A stretch of 64,000 bases of DNA from Methanothrix sp. GTDB lineage: Archaea > Halobacteriota > Methanosarcinia > Methanotrichales > Methanotrichaceae. The stretch lies in contig JAPKXZ010000052.1 in the NCBI GenBank assembly GCA_026394555.1, forward strand, positions 37,376 to 101,375. The letters run 5' to 3'. Under the pieces are notes generated by a model. It saw only the letters and a program-made list of their open reading frames with translations, was not told the DNA's origin and made no database searches. The translations under genes were made by a program, and so were the position numbers. The first letter of the stretch is position 1, and every line of letters starts with the position of its first letter. Of this stretch, positions 9,115 to 19,353 are shown piece after piece.

Positions 9115-9770
9115 TGCCAGTGGGCCGGGCCGTCCGGCTTGCTATACGGTCGTCAGGGCGGGCAGGAGGCCCGGTCGGGCTGCGATCACGGGTTCACACG
9201 AAGGCGCGAAGCCGCGAAGTTCCGATGAGAAATGGGCAATTTTTCGCTAGAGCCCTCGGGCCGCGTCGGTGGAGCCGTTTCTCGGTAAAGGTCATCCGGG
9301 GACAATGGCACCGTTCGCCAAGCGGGCCCGCATGTGCACGCGCTCGCACTCGGGCGCGGGAGGCCGGTCGGGCCTGAGGGCTAGGTAGAGCTGGGCCGGA
9401 GTAAACAGCTATTTCGGGCGCTGGATTTTGGTAACGGCGGGCATTTCGCTATTACTATTAGCTGATAATTATAATCATACAACTAACGATTTCACCACAA
9501 AAGGCACGAAGGCACAAAGGACGCGCAAAGAGATTCGAGGCAGTCTCCAGCATCGTCATCCTTGCGGGGCGGTGGGCAGCAGCGCCCGGTTGCCGCATGG
9601 CCGCGGCTGCCTTGCCCGGCTTCCGGCTGCGTTCGTGCCTGCCGCCTGTGGGACGGGCCGTCCTAGCTTGCCGCTGTTTTCAGGGTGGCTGGATTGACTG
9701 TCAAGCGATCGTATCCGGGGTAGGAGGCTGGTAGGGCTTGTTGCGCTGTTGTCAGGGCGGTTTTGCATGC
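9115..9770 (+). repeat. Family 1 repeat, long composite copy
   Basis: Contains nearly all modules: gatcacgggttcacacgaaggcgcgaag, ccctcgggccgcgtcggtggagcc, caagcgggcccgcatgtgcacgcgctcgcactcgggcgcggg, gggccggagtaaacagct, ttcgctattactattagctgataattataatc, accacaaaaggcacgaaggcacaaaggacgcgcaaag. Confidence 0.85.
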
Positions 9771-9823
9771 ACGTGCTAGCTTCAGATGGGAGGCTTGATG
9801 TGCTTGATAGCCAAAGGATTTTA

Positions 9824-10996
9824 TCAAGGACCTCTTTTTATTTGCTGCATTTTTTCCCCGATATCTGCGTCATTTTCAGCCCATATCGCTTGAACGCCCA
9901 ATGATAATGCATCTTCTTCAAAAAATCTTTCTTCTTCTCCCTTCAACATCTTAGCGGTTTCTTCGAAATCCAGATTATTGATAATTTTCTCATTTAAAAC
10001 ATCTTTATTGTTTTTTAACAAATTTTTTAATTTCTTTCTATAATCAGCGAGTCTTGGTCGAAGCACGATAATATTATGAAATTCATCATTATTCCTTGCC
10101 TTTTTTGCAGAATCAAGCAATCTTCGCAAATTGGGATCGTTTAAAGATAGTCCTATTAAAAGACACTTATTTTTAATAAATTTCTCTAATTGTATCTCAT
10201 TATTCCAGGCATTATTCGTATTGTACAAAACGTGATACGCTTCTTCGCTTAAAATTATTTTATTTTTATCCGTTAAATTACCCTTTCGAGGTAAGAACCC
10301 ATGAACATGGTAAATCGGAATCGTTCCAAGCTCTTCCATTTCTGAATAATATATTGATTTATAATTCTTTTGATTGTTTTCTTCCAGATAATATTCCAAA
10401 ATATCATCATAATTGTATGTTATTATGCAATCTAATAACTTTTCACCTTCATAATCTGAACTAAGCCTGATAATCTCAGCCAATAATTTTGATTTTTTGG
10501 ATTCAGTATTTTTATAGAGGGCACATCTAACAAATTTTTCAAATACTATGCAATCGTCGTTTTCAAGCCCAGAACTGCTATGATGATGAAGATTCCTTGC
10601 TAAAATCAGCTCATGTCTATTAAATAATTTCAAAAATAATTTATTAATAAAAAATGCCTTATCCTCACGATCGTCCCTACTAAGATATATATTATTCTGC
10701 ATTTTTTTTAAGAGACCAGTCCAATTAGGCAAGCCACAGCCCATTGAGACACCAGAACCTAATACTAGCACCAATTTTTTGCTATTGTAGGCTTTGCTAA
10801 GTTCGATCAGTTGGGTTGATTGAGGTGGAGACAAAGGACGATTTGAATGCCTTTGATGAAAAATTCTGATAATAGTATTTATATTTTGTATCTCATCAAA
10901 TGTATAATTGCTCAGCTCCCCCCAAGTTGTGCTGCTGAGATCCTGCCAGGTTACAGATTTGCATATCTCTTCAGGCACTCTTAAATCATTCTGCAT
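9824..10996 (-). CDS. SIR2-like domain protein, putative NADase-type defence effector
   Basis: KKLVLVLGSGVSMGCGLPNWTGLLKKM (NAD-binding), CIITYNYDDILEYYLE, IPIYHVHGFLP (catalytic His), CLLIGLSLNDPNLRRLLD; AT-rich relative to flanks. Confidence 0.85.
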   Translation of the reverse strand: MQNDLRVPEEICKSVTWQDLSSTTWGELSNYTFDEIQNINTIIRIFHQRHSNRPLSPPQSTQLIELSKAYNSKKLVLVLGSGVSMGCGLPNWTGLLKKMQNNIYLSRDDREDKAFFINKLFLKLFNRHELILARNLHHHSSSGLENDDCIVFEKFVRCALYKNTESKKSKLLAEIIRLSSDYEGEKLLDCIITYNYDDILEYYLEENNQKNYKSIYYSEMEELGTIPIYHVHGFLPRKGNLTDKNKIILSEEAYHVLYNTNNAWNNEIQLEKFIKNKCLLIGLSLNDPNLRRLLDSAKKARNNDEFHNIIVLRPRLADYRKKLKNLLKNNKDVLNEKIINNLDFEETAKMLKGEEERFFEEDALSLGVQAIWAENDADIGEKMQQIKRGP

Positions 10997-11221
10997 AGAA
11001 TAGCCCTTTATAAAACAGTTAATTGCTGAATTAATATATTACAGCACCCGAAACGCGGCCCAAAGGCCGCGCTTCTGGAACTGCTCCTCCCTCCTGTGAT
11101 GTAGTTGTTGTTGGGTTATAATCGTGTTTATCCCGAGGCCATGGTACCATGGCATCGTGTCCGGGCGCAGGTGTAGCCACACCCGTCCATTGCCATGCTA
11201 CTACTTCCCATGATATAAAGC

Positions 11222-12217
11222 TTACTTCTTCTGCAGCCAGGGCATCATGGCCCGCAGCTCAGCGCCCACGGTTTCAATGGGGTGCTCGGCTTCCATCTTC
11301 TCCAGGGATTTCTTGACAGGCATGCCAGCCTGGCTCTCCAAAATCCACTCGCGGGCGAACTCGCCGGACTGGATCTCGGACAGAATCTCCTGCATCTCAG
11401 CCCGGGACTCATCATTGATGATCCTCTGGCCGCGGGTCATGCCTCCGTACTCGGCTGTGTTGGAGACATTGTTCCACATGCGCATGAATCCGCCCTCATA
11501 GATCAGGTCCACAATCAGCTTCAGCTCGTGGCAGGCCTCGAAGTAGGCGATCTCCGGCTGGTAGCCGGCGTCCACGAGCGTCTCAAAGGAGGCCTTGATC
11601 ATTTCTGTAACGCCGCCGCACAGATCCACCTGCTCGCCGAACAGATCGGTCTCCGTCTCCTCGGTAAAGGTGGTCTCAATGACTCCCGCCCTCGTGCCGC
11701 CGATGCCCTTGGCATAGGCCAGCGCTCTCTTCAGAGCCGATCCGGAGGCATCCTGCTCTATGGCCACCAGACAGGGCACGCCCTTGCCTTCCTGGTATGT
11801 TCTGCGCACCAGGTCGCCCGGGCCCTTGGGCGCTATCATGACCACGTCCACGTTCTCGGGCGGCACAATCTGGAAGTAGCGAATGTTAAAGCCGTGCGAG
11901 AAGCCCAGGGTCTTGCCCTCTTCCATGTAGGGGGCGATCTGCTCTCTGTAAATCTTGCCCTGGTACTCGTCGGGCAGAAGGATCTGGATGTAGTCCGCCT
12001 TCTTGGCCGCGTCGGCCACGGACATGACCTTCACTCCATCCGCCTCTGCCCTCTTCCAGGCCTTGGAGCCGGGAATATCGGCAGCGATGACATCCAGCCC
12101 GGAGTCCTTCAGATTCTCGCCCTGGGCGTGGCCTTGATTGCCCCATCCCACTATGGCGATGGTCTTGTCCTTCAATACCCTCAAATCTGCATCCTTTTCA
12201 TGGTATATCTTAACCAA
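11222..12217 (-). CDS. ilvC: Ketol-acid reductoisomerase
   Basis: [62 protein letters not shown]. Confidence 0.97.
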   Translation of the reverse strand: MVKIYHEKDADLRVLKDKTIAIVGWGNQGHAQGENLKDSGLDVIAADIPGSKAWKRAEADGVKVMSVADAAKKADYIQILLPDEYQGKIYREQIAPYMEEGKTLGFSHGFNIRYFQIVPPENVDVVMIAPKGPGDLVRRTYQEGKGVPCLVAIEQDASGSALKRALAYAKGIGGTRAGVIETTFTEETETDLFGEQVDLCGGVTEMIKASFETLVDAGYQPEIAYFEACHELKLIVDLIYEGGFMRMWNNVSNTAEYGGMTRGQRIINDESRAEMQEILSEIQSGEFAREWILESQAGMPVKKSLEKMEAEHPIETVGAELRAMMPWLQKK

Positions 12218-12299
12218 ATTTCATTCCTCCAATATATAATAATAATTTCAAAAATAATGAATTCGAGAGCTGCCTTTTTGTCAGGAAGCCCTCGAATCC

Positions 12300-12791
12300 T
12301 TAAGCCTTAATTACCCTTGCGCCTCTCACCATCGATACCTTGCCGGTGCGGGCTATCTCCTTTATGCCGAACTGGCGCAGCAGTTGCACAATGGCGTCTA
12401 TCTTCTCCTCGTCTCCCGTAACCTCAATGATCATGGACCGGTGCGAGACATCGATGATCTTGGCCCGGAAGATGTTCACAATCTGCATGATCTCGCTTCG
12501 GCTCTCTTTATCCGCGTTCACCTTGATGATGGCCAGCTCCCTTTCTATGGACTCGCTCGGGTCCAGCTCGCTGACACGAATGACGTTGATGAGCTTGGAG
12601 AGCTGCTTTATGACCTGCTCCAGGACATCCCTGTCACCCTGCACGGTGATAGTCATGCGCGAGTAATCCGGATTCTCCGTGGCTCCCACAGAGAGGCTAT
12701 CGATGTTAAAGGACCTGCGGCTGAAGAGGCCCGCGATGCGCGTTAGCACCCCGGACTTGTTCTCCACTATGACGGCAATGGTGTGCTTCAT
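12300..12791 (-). CDS. ilvN: Acetolactate synthase small subunit
   Basis: [51 protein letters not shown] domain. Confidence 0.95.
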   Translation of the reverse strand: MKHTIAVIVENKSGVLTRIAGLFSRRSFNIDSLSVGATENPDYSRMTITVQGDRDVLEQVIKQLSKLINVIRVSELDPSESIERELAIIKVNADKESRSEIMQIVNIFRAKIIDVSHRSMIIEVTGDEEKIDAIVQLLRQFGIKEIARTGKVSMVRGARVIKA

Positions 12792-14546
12792 CTAGAACCC
12801 CTCCCGGCCCAGGATATCCTTTCTGCCTTTTGCATAGATCTTCTCCAAATGGCAGGACTGTGCATCATCGCACCACTCCAGATCGAGAATTTCGCCAAGC
12901 GTTGCTCCCGCTGGTACCATGGGCGAGACCTTCTCCGCCGGATTGACTATGAAGTCCATGACCACCGGCCTGTCCGTGGCCATTGCGGTGCGAATGACCG
13001 ATTCGACCTCCGAGGGCTTGCTGGCCCGCAGGCCCACTGCTCCGTAGGCCTCGGCCAGCTTCACGAAATCAGGGCTGGTGCGGCCCAAAATTGTCGCGGA
13101 GTACCTCTTCTCAAAGAACAGCTCCTGCCACTGCCGGACCATGCCCAGGCAACCATTGTTGAGCACCGCTACCTTCACGGGAATTTCGTTAACGACAGCA
13201 GTTGCCAGCTCCTGGCTGTTCATGAGGAAGCTTCCGTCGCCGGCCACGTCGATGACATCGCACTCCGGCCGGCCTATCTTGGCCCCGATGGCTGCGGGAA
13301 AGCCGTATCCCATGGTGCCCAGACCCCCGGATGATATGAACTTTTGCGGGTCCTTGTGCACAAAGAACTGTGCAGCCCACATCTGATTTTGCCCCACCTC
13401 CGTGGTGATGATGGCATCAGGCGCAATCTCGCACAGCTTCTCAATCACATACTGCGGCTTGATGACATTTTCATCCGGAATATAGCGCAGAGGATATTCC
13501 TTCTTCCAGCCTTCCGTCTTCTCATTCCAAATGCTTCGACCCTTGGGGCTTACCTCTTTCAAGAGTCCTTGCAGGGCATTTTTCGCGTCACCTACCACGG
13601 GAATGTCCACCCGCACATTCTTGCCCACCTCGGCCGGGTCCACATCGATATGGATTATCTTGGCCCTTGGAGCAAAGCTAGAGATCTTTCCCGTTACCCG
13701 ATCATCAAATCGCGCGCCGATCGCCAAAATGAGATCGGACTCCTGAATGGCATAGTTGGCGTATTTTGTGCCGTGCATGCCCAGCATGCCCAGCGACAGA
13801 GGATGGTCCTCAGGAAAGCAGCCCACGCCCATAAGGGTAGTAGTAACCGGGGCATTGATCTTCGTCGCCAGCTCGATGAGCTCGCCATGTGCGGCAGCGT
13901 ACTTCACTCCGCCACCCACGTAAATGACAGGTCTTTCCGCCTCCATGAGCGCTTTGGCTGCTTTCTTGATCTGCATCTCATGCGCCTTAACGGAAGGATG
14001 ATAGCCGGGCAGATCTACCTCTGGCCAGGTGAACTCTACCTCATCTACAGTCACATCTCTGGGCAGATCGATCAGCACCGGTCCGGGGCGGCCGGTGCGG
14101 GCGATGTAGAAAGCCTCCCGGAAGACGCGCGTGATATCCTTGGCGCTTCTAAGCAAATAATTGTGCTTGGTAATGGGCAGAGTGATCCCGGTTATGTCCG
14201 CTTCCTGAAAAGCGTCCTTTCCAATCAGCCAGGTGTTCACCTGTCCGGTGATGGCAACCATTGGTACGGAGTCCATGTAGGCATTAGCAATGCCAGTGAC
14301 CAGGTTGGTGGCCCCTGGCCCAGAGGTGGCAATGCACACTCCTACCTTTCCCGTGGCTCGGGCATATCCGTCCGCCATATGCGCCGCACCTTGCTCATGG
14401 CGTACCAGAATATGACGAATATCGGACTGGTAGATGGCGTCGTAAAGAGGCAGCAGCACGCCGCCGGGAAGCCCGAATACTACATCTACGCCCTCTCTCT
14501 TCAGGCTCTCCAGTACCGCCTGAGCACCAGTCATCTTTTGAGACAT
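12792..14546 (-). CDS. ilvB: Acetolactate synthase large subunit
   Basis: [33 protein letters not shown]; ThDP motif [16 protein letters not shown]. Confidence 0.97.
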   Translation of the reverse strand: MSQKMTGAQAVLESLKREGVDVVFGLPGGVLLPLYDAIYQSDIRHILVRHEQGAAHMADGYARATGKVGVCIATSGPGATNLVTGIANAYMDSVPMVAITGQVNTWLIGKDAFQEADITGITLPITKHNYLLRSAKDITRVFREAFYIARTGRPGPVLIDLPRDVTVDEVEFTWPEVDLPGYHPSVKAHEMQIKKAAKALMEAERPVIYVGGGVKYAAAHGELIELATKINAPVTTTLMGVGCFPEDHPLSLGMLGMHGTKYANYAIQESDLILAIGARFDDRVTGKISSFAPRAKIIHIDVDPAEVGKNVRVDIPVVGDAKNALQGLLKEVSPKGRSIWNEKTEGWKKEYPLRYIPDENVIKPQYVIEKLCEIAPDAIITTEVGQNQMWAAQFFVHKDPQKFISSGGLGTMGYGFPAAIGAKIGRPECDVIDVAGDGSFLMNSQELATAVVNEIPVKVAVLNNGCLGMVRQWQELFFEKRYSATILGRTSPDFVKLAEAYGAVGLRASKPSEVESVIRTAMATDRPVVMDFIVNPAEKVSPMVPAGATLGEILDLEWCDDAQSCHLEKIYAKGRKDILGREGF

Positions 14547-16054
14547 CTGGCTTTGTCCTCCTCTTCCAGTCGCATCAGCCGGTTGATGCCCTCCAGCACC
14601 GCTTCGACCGATGCCATGATTATGTCCGCGCCAGCTCCCCGAGCCGTTATCTTCCTATCTGCCATTGCCATCGTCACCCATACTTCTACTAGTGCATTCG
14701 TTCCGCCTGTTATAGCGTCTACATGATACTCCTCTAGCCGCACATCCGCCACATCTGATATGGCCCGCCTTATGGCATTTATGGCTGCATCCACCGGCCC
14801 TACTCCGGTTCCCGCTTCCAGCTTCATAGCCCCATTAAGCAGGATCTTCACCGAGGCGGTAGGAGTCACCGTATTGCCGGCTACCACTGTCACCTCTTGC
14901 AGCTTCACCTTCGGCTCCACCTGGATGGAGAGCACGGTGTCGGCTATGGTCTGCAAATCTGCATCAGAGACACGCTTGCCTTTGTCACCCAGTTCCTTTA
15001 CCCTGGTCACGATCTGAGCTAACTGCTGTTCGGTTGTCAGGAGTCCGAACTCGCGCAGGGCCAGTTCGACTGAGGCCCGACCGGCATGCTTGCCCAGCAC
15101 TATGCGCCTCTTCCTGCCCACAGTCTCCGGATGTATCGGCTCGTAGGTCCTGGTATCAGCCAAGAGCCCGTGCACATGAATGCCCGCCTCATGGGTAAAG
15201 GCATTCTCCCCCACAATTGATTTGTTGGGGGCCATAGGAAGGCCGGTCATTCGCGAGACCAGACGGGAGAGCTGGTATATATCCTGGCATTTGATCCCGG
15301 TGTTGATTTTGTAAAGGGATTCCAGGGTCATGACCACCTCTTCCAGGCTGGCATTGCCGGCTCGCTCGCCTATGCCGTTCACTGTCACGTGCGCCTGGGC
15401 TGCTCCTGCGCGAAGAGCCGCCACGGTGTTGGCGGTGGCCATGCCGAAGTCGTTGTGGCAGTGGACGCTGATCGGCACACCCAATTGAGACAGCCGGGAG
15501 AATATATCCCCCGTCACCTCGGGAACCAGCACGCCTACTGTATCACAAAAAGCCAGTCTATCGGCTCCTGCCTCAATTCCTGCCATGTAAAGGCTGACCA
15601 GGTAATCCTGATCGGCGCGGCTGGCGTCCTCTCCAGAGAGCTCCACAATGAGGCCGTGGTCTTTAGCATACTCTGTCACCTGCACAGCCTTATTTATCAC
15701 CGATTTTCGGTCGGATTTGAGCTTGCACTCTATATGAAGATCCGATACCGGTACCACAAGATGGACGGAATCTACATCGCATGCTAATGCCGTATCAATA
15801 TCTGCGGTCAAAGCTCGAACGTAGCTGCATATCTCCGCTTTAAGGCCAAAATCAGCAATTGCTTTTATCGATAGGCGTTCTCCATCTGAGGTCATGGCCG
15901 AGCCGGCTTCAATCACATCCACACCCAGAGAATCAAGCCCCTGGGCGATGGCGAGCTTCTCTTCCATGCAAAGTGATACACCTGGCGTCTGTTCACCGTC
16001 ACGTAATGTAGTGTCTAGAAAACGTATTTTACCAAATAAATCGATCCCACGCAT
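14531..16054 (-). CDS. 2-isopropylmalate synthase / (R)-citramalate synthase family
   Basis: [48 protein letters not shown]-terminal LeuA regulatory domain. LeuA vs CimA not resolved by eye. Confidence 0.9.
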   Translation of the reverse strand: MRGIDLFGKIRFLDTTLRDGEQTPGVSLCMEEKLAIAQGLDSLGVDVIEAGSAMTSDGERLSIKAIADFGLKAEICSYVRALTADIDTALACDVDSVHLVVPVSDLHIECKLKSDRKSVINKAVQVTEYAKDHGLIVELSGEDASRADQDYLVSLYMAGIEAGADRLAFCDTVGVLVPEVTGDIFSRLSQLGVPISVHCHNDFGMATANTVAALRAGAAQAHVTVNGIGERAGNASLEEVVMTLESLYKINTGIKCQDIYQLSRLVSRMTGLPMAPNKSIVGENAFTHEAGIHVHGLLADTRTYEPIHPETVGRKRRIVLGKHAGRASVELALREFGLLTTEQQLAQIVTRVKELGDKGKRVSDADLQTIADTVLSIQVEPKVKLQEVTVVAGNTVTPTASVKILLNGAMKLEAGTGVGPVDAAINAIRRAISDVADVRLEEYHVDAITGGTNALVEVWVTMAMADRKITARGAGADIIMASVEAVLEGINRLMRLEEEDKARCLKR

Positions 16055-16212
16055 TCATGCTCAATCACCCTTTAGCCCCCCCGGGGCCGTTCTAGCTTTG
16101 AGATCTTTAATGATTGATAAAGCTAACGAGGGATCGTTGAATGACGTTCCAAGGGGAAGCTTTAAACCGTTGCAATCAGATTCACTTTGAGAATGGTGGA
16201 GGTTTAGGATAG

Positions 16213-17394
16213 ATGAAGTGCAAAATAATGTCTATTTCCATAGCATCGCTCTTGTGCCTGATGACTATGCCTTTTTTGCTGAGTTCTACGGCATTTGCAG
16301 GGAATGGATGCGGCATAAACCCACTGGGGGACACATCTGGGGATACTGACTTTTATGTAAGCAAGAACCAAAATCAGGGTGCTTCCGGCGTATCGTCGAT
16401 GACACAATCAAGCCCGGCAAAGGCCGTTGTGACTCTTGGAGAGGTTGCCAAGGCGAACAAAAATGCCACGATCCAGAGCATAAATCCGGACCGCCTCAGT
16501 CCCCAAAGCCCGGGATCTGTCATAATCTGGATGGTTGTGGCGTCCAATCCCGGTAATGAAAAGATGCTCTACAATTTTCGGCTTAAAGGACCCGCAACCG
16601 ATGGACAGCTTAAAGATGAGACCGGTTGGATAGCCGAAAGCTCCTGGATCTGGAATACTACAGACAGAGATGCAGGAGAAAACCAGATTGAAGTGCGGGT
16701 AATGCGTGCCGGATCTGCCGGATTTGAGGACAGCAAAGTGCAAAGCTATGTTATTGCCACAAATTCTCAAAATGGTGATACGGCGGGAGCACTCGATGTG
16801 AATGCTTCATCAACCTCCGTTTCCAGTACAGCATCCTCCACGGTGGATGGTCATCCGGAATCAAAAACCCCCTACCCCATTTCGGACAAGCCGAGACTTG
16901 CGCCCGACGAGAGGTCGCGCATAAATCCAACCGTCAGCGGTCCCAATATGAAGATGCCCGAAACAAAACCTACGCTTCTACCTCAGGCCGCCACACAGTC
17001 GGTAGTAGAAACAGCCACGGCTATGCCGGTACAGGTCGAGCCTGTGGAGCCCGAGTTTATGGAAGTGGATGGCAAGTGGACGGTAAAACTGGAGAATGAG
17101 GGCGCTACCCTAAACCCCCTGCGCATTATTCAGACCGGAGAGAGCATCATGGGCATGGGGACTCTCAATGAGCAGAACACCAAGCTTCAGGTCCTCGTCA
17201 AAGGTTCTGTTTCCAAGAATAGCATGAGTCTTGATGTACAGACAGTAGTTGCAAAATACGGTAACAAGATAGACAAGCGTATCAAGCTCGATCTGGTCAA
17301 GGCAGACAGAGTCATCTCTGGAAGCTATGAAATGTACTCGGGCGAAGAACTGATCGGCAAAGGAAATGCCACCGCCAGCAGATTTGCCTCTTAA
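16213..17394 (+). CDS. Secreted protein with C-terminal GKWxVxLE...GNATASR domain
   Basis: Signal peptide MKCKIMSISIASLLCLMTMPFLLSSTAFAG; C-terminal domain shared with the next gene. Confidence 0.65.
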   Translation: MKCKIMSISIASLLCLMTMPFLLSSTAFAGNGCGINPLGDTSGDTDFYVSKNQNQGASGVSSMTQSSPAKAVVTLGEVAKANKNATIQSINPDRLSPQSPGSVIIWMVVASNPGNEKMLYNFRLKGPATDGQLKDETGWIAESSWIWNTTDRDAGENQIEVRVMRAGSAGFEDSKVQSYVIATNSQNGDTAGALDVNASSTSVSSTASSTVDGHPESKTPYPISDKPRLAPDERSRINPTVSGPNMKMPETKPTLLPQAATQSVVETATAMPVQVEPVEPEFMEVDGKWTVKLENEGATLNPLRIIQTGESIMGMGTLNEQNTKLQVLVKGSVSKNSMSLDVQTVVAKYGNKIDKRIKLDLVKADRVISGSYEMYSGEELIGKGNATASRFAS

Positions 17395-17430
17395 ACAAAT
17401 GTCGTCAATCTCACCAAAGGAGGATCATAA

Positions 17431-18012
17431 TTGAAGAGCCAGTTAATTGTATGCATGGTATTGATCTTAGCTATGCTCGCTTATCCGGCCTATGCAGGCT
17501 GCGGAAAATGGGTAATTCGAGATAATACCGATTTTCTGAAAGATCCGATGTTCGACGATGCAGTGGCATCCTCTACCGGAAGCAGTGCCACCTTAAATTC
17601 CGATGGCACGCCAATTGCTAAGAACGAGAGTGTAGAGACTAGCGAAAAAACGGCTATCGTCGAGAAAAAGGCCCCCACAATTGACCTGGCGGGAAAGTGG
17701 AGGGTTATGCTGGAAAAAAGTTCGGCTGAACAGAATACCGGAAAAGTCATTGATTTGATACTAATTCAAACCGGCGATCGATTGCAGGGTTACGGCACCC
17801 TTCTTGAAGGGGGTTCTGATAGCCCAGCCACCGCCACTGGCTCCATATCCGATGGTGGCATAAGCCTGGATGTAAAATTGATCCCCCAGAAGAAGGATTA
17901 CAGGCTGGATTTGGTTCTCGTCAAGAGTAAGCTGGAAGGCAGCTACGAGCTTTATGCGATGGAGAAGCTGGAGGAAAACGGCAATGCCACAGCCAGCAGA
18001 TCCGGCTCCTGA
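17431..18012 (+). CDS. Secreted protein, paralogue of upstream C-terminal domain
   Basis: Signal peptide MKSQLIVCMVLILAMLAYPAYAG; GKWRVMLEKS...LILIQTGDRLQGYGTL...GSYELYAMEKLEENGNATASRSGS. Confidence 0.65.
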   Translation: MKSQLIVCMVLILAMLAYPAYAGCGKWVIRDNTDFLKDPMFDDAVASSTGSSATLNSDGTPIAKNESVETSEKTAIVEKKAPTIDLAGKWRVMLEKSSAEQNTGKVIDLILIQTGDRLQGYGTLLEGGSDSPATATGSISDGGISLDVKLIPQKKDYRLDLVLVKSKLEGSYELYAMEKLEENGNATASRSGS

Positions 18013-18018
18013 GCATTA

Positions 18019-18501
18019 TTATTTGTGATAAGGCTCACCATGCATTATCCTAAAGCTTCGATAGATCTGCTCCAGAAGAATTATTCTCATCATCTGATGG
18101 GGAAAGGTCATCCTGGAAAAGGAGAGAATAAGGTCCGCCCTCTCTGTAACCTCTGGTGCCAGTCCCAGGGGCCCTCCGATCACAAAGGCCGCCTCCCCTC
18201 TCCCTTCCAGGATCATCTTGTGCAGCCCTGCGGCTAACCCGGGCGAGTCGAGGGCTTTTCCATTTCTGTCCAGCGCGATCACCGGGCCGCAATGCCGCTT
18301 CAGCTTATCGAGAATGGCCAGTGCCTCCTCTTGCATGGCTTTGTTCTCCTCCGCCAGGGAAGCCGTCTCTTTGATATGCGCCTCAGGCACCTCTACCATC
18401 TCCAGGCGAGCATAGGTACGAAGGCGGCGATCGAAATCTGCGGCCGCATCCTGCCAGTACTTCTCTCGAAGTCGCCCTACGGCGATGATGCGAAGAATCA
18501 A
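18019..18501 (-). CDS. rlmH: 23S rRNA (pseudouridine1915-N3)-methyltransferase RlmH
   Basis: MILRIIAVGRLREKYW, VIALDRNGKALDSPGLA, AAFVIGGPLGLAPEVTERADLILSFSRMTFPHQMMRIILLEQIYRSFRI. Confidence 0.95.
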   Translation of the reverse strand: MILRIIAVGRLREKYWQDAAADFDRRLRTYARLEMVEVPEAHIKETASLAEENKAMQEEALAILDKLKRHCGPVIALDRNGKALDSPGLAAGLHKMILEGRGEAAFVIGGPLGLAPEVTERADLILSFSRMTFPHQMMRIILLEQIYRSFRIMHGEPYHK

Positions 18502-18812
18502 CTTCTAGCCTCCACGTTGTTCAGATAGAGCAGGCCGGTGGTCGTAACTCTCCAGCCGCCTTCTGTCCGCTCGATCACCAGAGCCTTTTCCAACATCTGC
18601 AAGTGATACTCGGCCAGAGCCACGCCAAGATCCAGCTCCTTTGCTATCTGCTCATTGCTCCTCACTTCGCCGGCAATGAAGCTGAGCATCTTTCGGCGCA
18701 ACGGGAGCTGCAGGACTTCCAGTGCAAAGCGGTGATCTTCGGCGCTCTCCCACCAATTTGCAGCTTCTGCAGAATTAGAATTTGCATCTTGAATATTAAT
18801 AGTAGTCGTCAT
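18498..18812 (-). CDS. Winged-helix/ArsR-like HTH protein
   Basis: LPLRRKMLSFIAGEVRSNEQIAKELDLGVALAEYHLQMLEKALVIERTEGGWRVTTTGLLYL. Confidence 0.7.
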   Translation of the reverse strand: MTTTINIQDANSNSAEAANWWESAEDHRFALEVLQLPLRRKMLSFIAGEVRSNEQIAKELDLGVALAEYHLQMLEKALVIERTEGGWRVTTTGLLYLNNVEARS

Positions 18813-18877
18813 ATTAGAAGAAACATTATTTTATTATACATAATGTCACTTAAAAATTTATTTAAGTAAAGATCCAT

Positions 18878-19333
18878 TTACTCATTTTTATTATCTCCAT
18901 GTATCTCGCATACCCCGCTTCCGACCTCGCAAGCCCGGCAGATCTCCCTCTCTTCGTCCAGATGGCGAGAGGCAGTGGCCAGCACGCTGGCTGAGGCCAG
19001 GTTTCCGGCCAGAAATACGGCGGCGGCAATCTGATCATCCGGAATGCCCAGATTGGAGGCGATGCGAATATGCAGCTTCAGGCAGTGGCTGCATCTCATG
19101 GCTGCCGACACAGCGACCGAGATCAGTTCGATGGTCTTGGCATCCAGAGTAGAGCTTCTCTGGATGGCGTTGTTATGCAGCACCTTGGTGATGAGAATCT
19201 CGGGGCTGTCCTGCATGAACTGAAAAACATAGGGGATCTCGCCGTAAGTGCTCTCCACTGCTTTTAAGATATCCGCTGCTGCTTTCTCCTTCCCCTTGAC
19301 CAAAATGGCGTCCAGATCATCCTCGAAGCTCAT
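18878..19333 (-). CDS. Carboxymuconolactone decarboxylase/AhpD-like protein with CxxC
   Basis: SVAVSAAMRCSHCLKLHIRIASNLGIPDDQIAAAVFLAGNLAS. Confidence 0.8.
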   Translation of the reverse strand: MSFEDDLDAILVKGKEKAAADILKAVESTYGEIPYVFQFMQDSPEILITKVLHNNAIQRSSTLDAKTIELISVAVSAAMRCSHCLKLHIRIASNLGIPDDQIAAAVFLAGNLASASVLATASRHLDEEREICRACEVGSGVCEIHGDNKNE

Positions 19334-19353
19334 GACCTCTCCTTTCCCGGGCC

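Noticed and set aside
7023-9377. ORFs such as 7023..7421 -, 8236..8571 -, 8339..8614 +, 9114..9377 + (FTTKGTKAQRT / ARPDNSAAT-type peptides)
   Set aside because: Translations of the repeat blocks; 'TTKGTKAQR' peptides are a common artefact of CACAAAGGCAC-type DNA repeats.
3860-9770. Possible CRISPR array, given regularly recurring blocks
   Set aside because: Blocks are 30-130 bp, irregularly spaced by whole genes, with no short direct repeats and unique spacers and no cas genes.
11282-12310. 342-aa plus-strand ORF opposite ilvC
   Set aside because: Antisense shadow ORF of a clear ilvC; no independent family signature.
13344-14726. 460-aa plus-strand ORF opposite ilvB
   Set aside because: Antisense shadow ORF of ilvB caused by codon bias.
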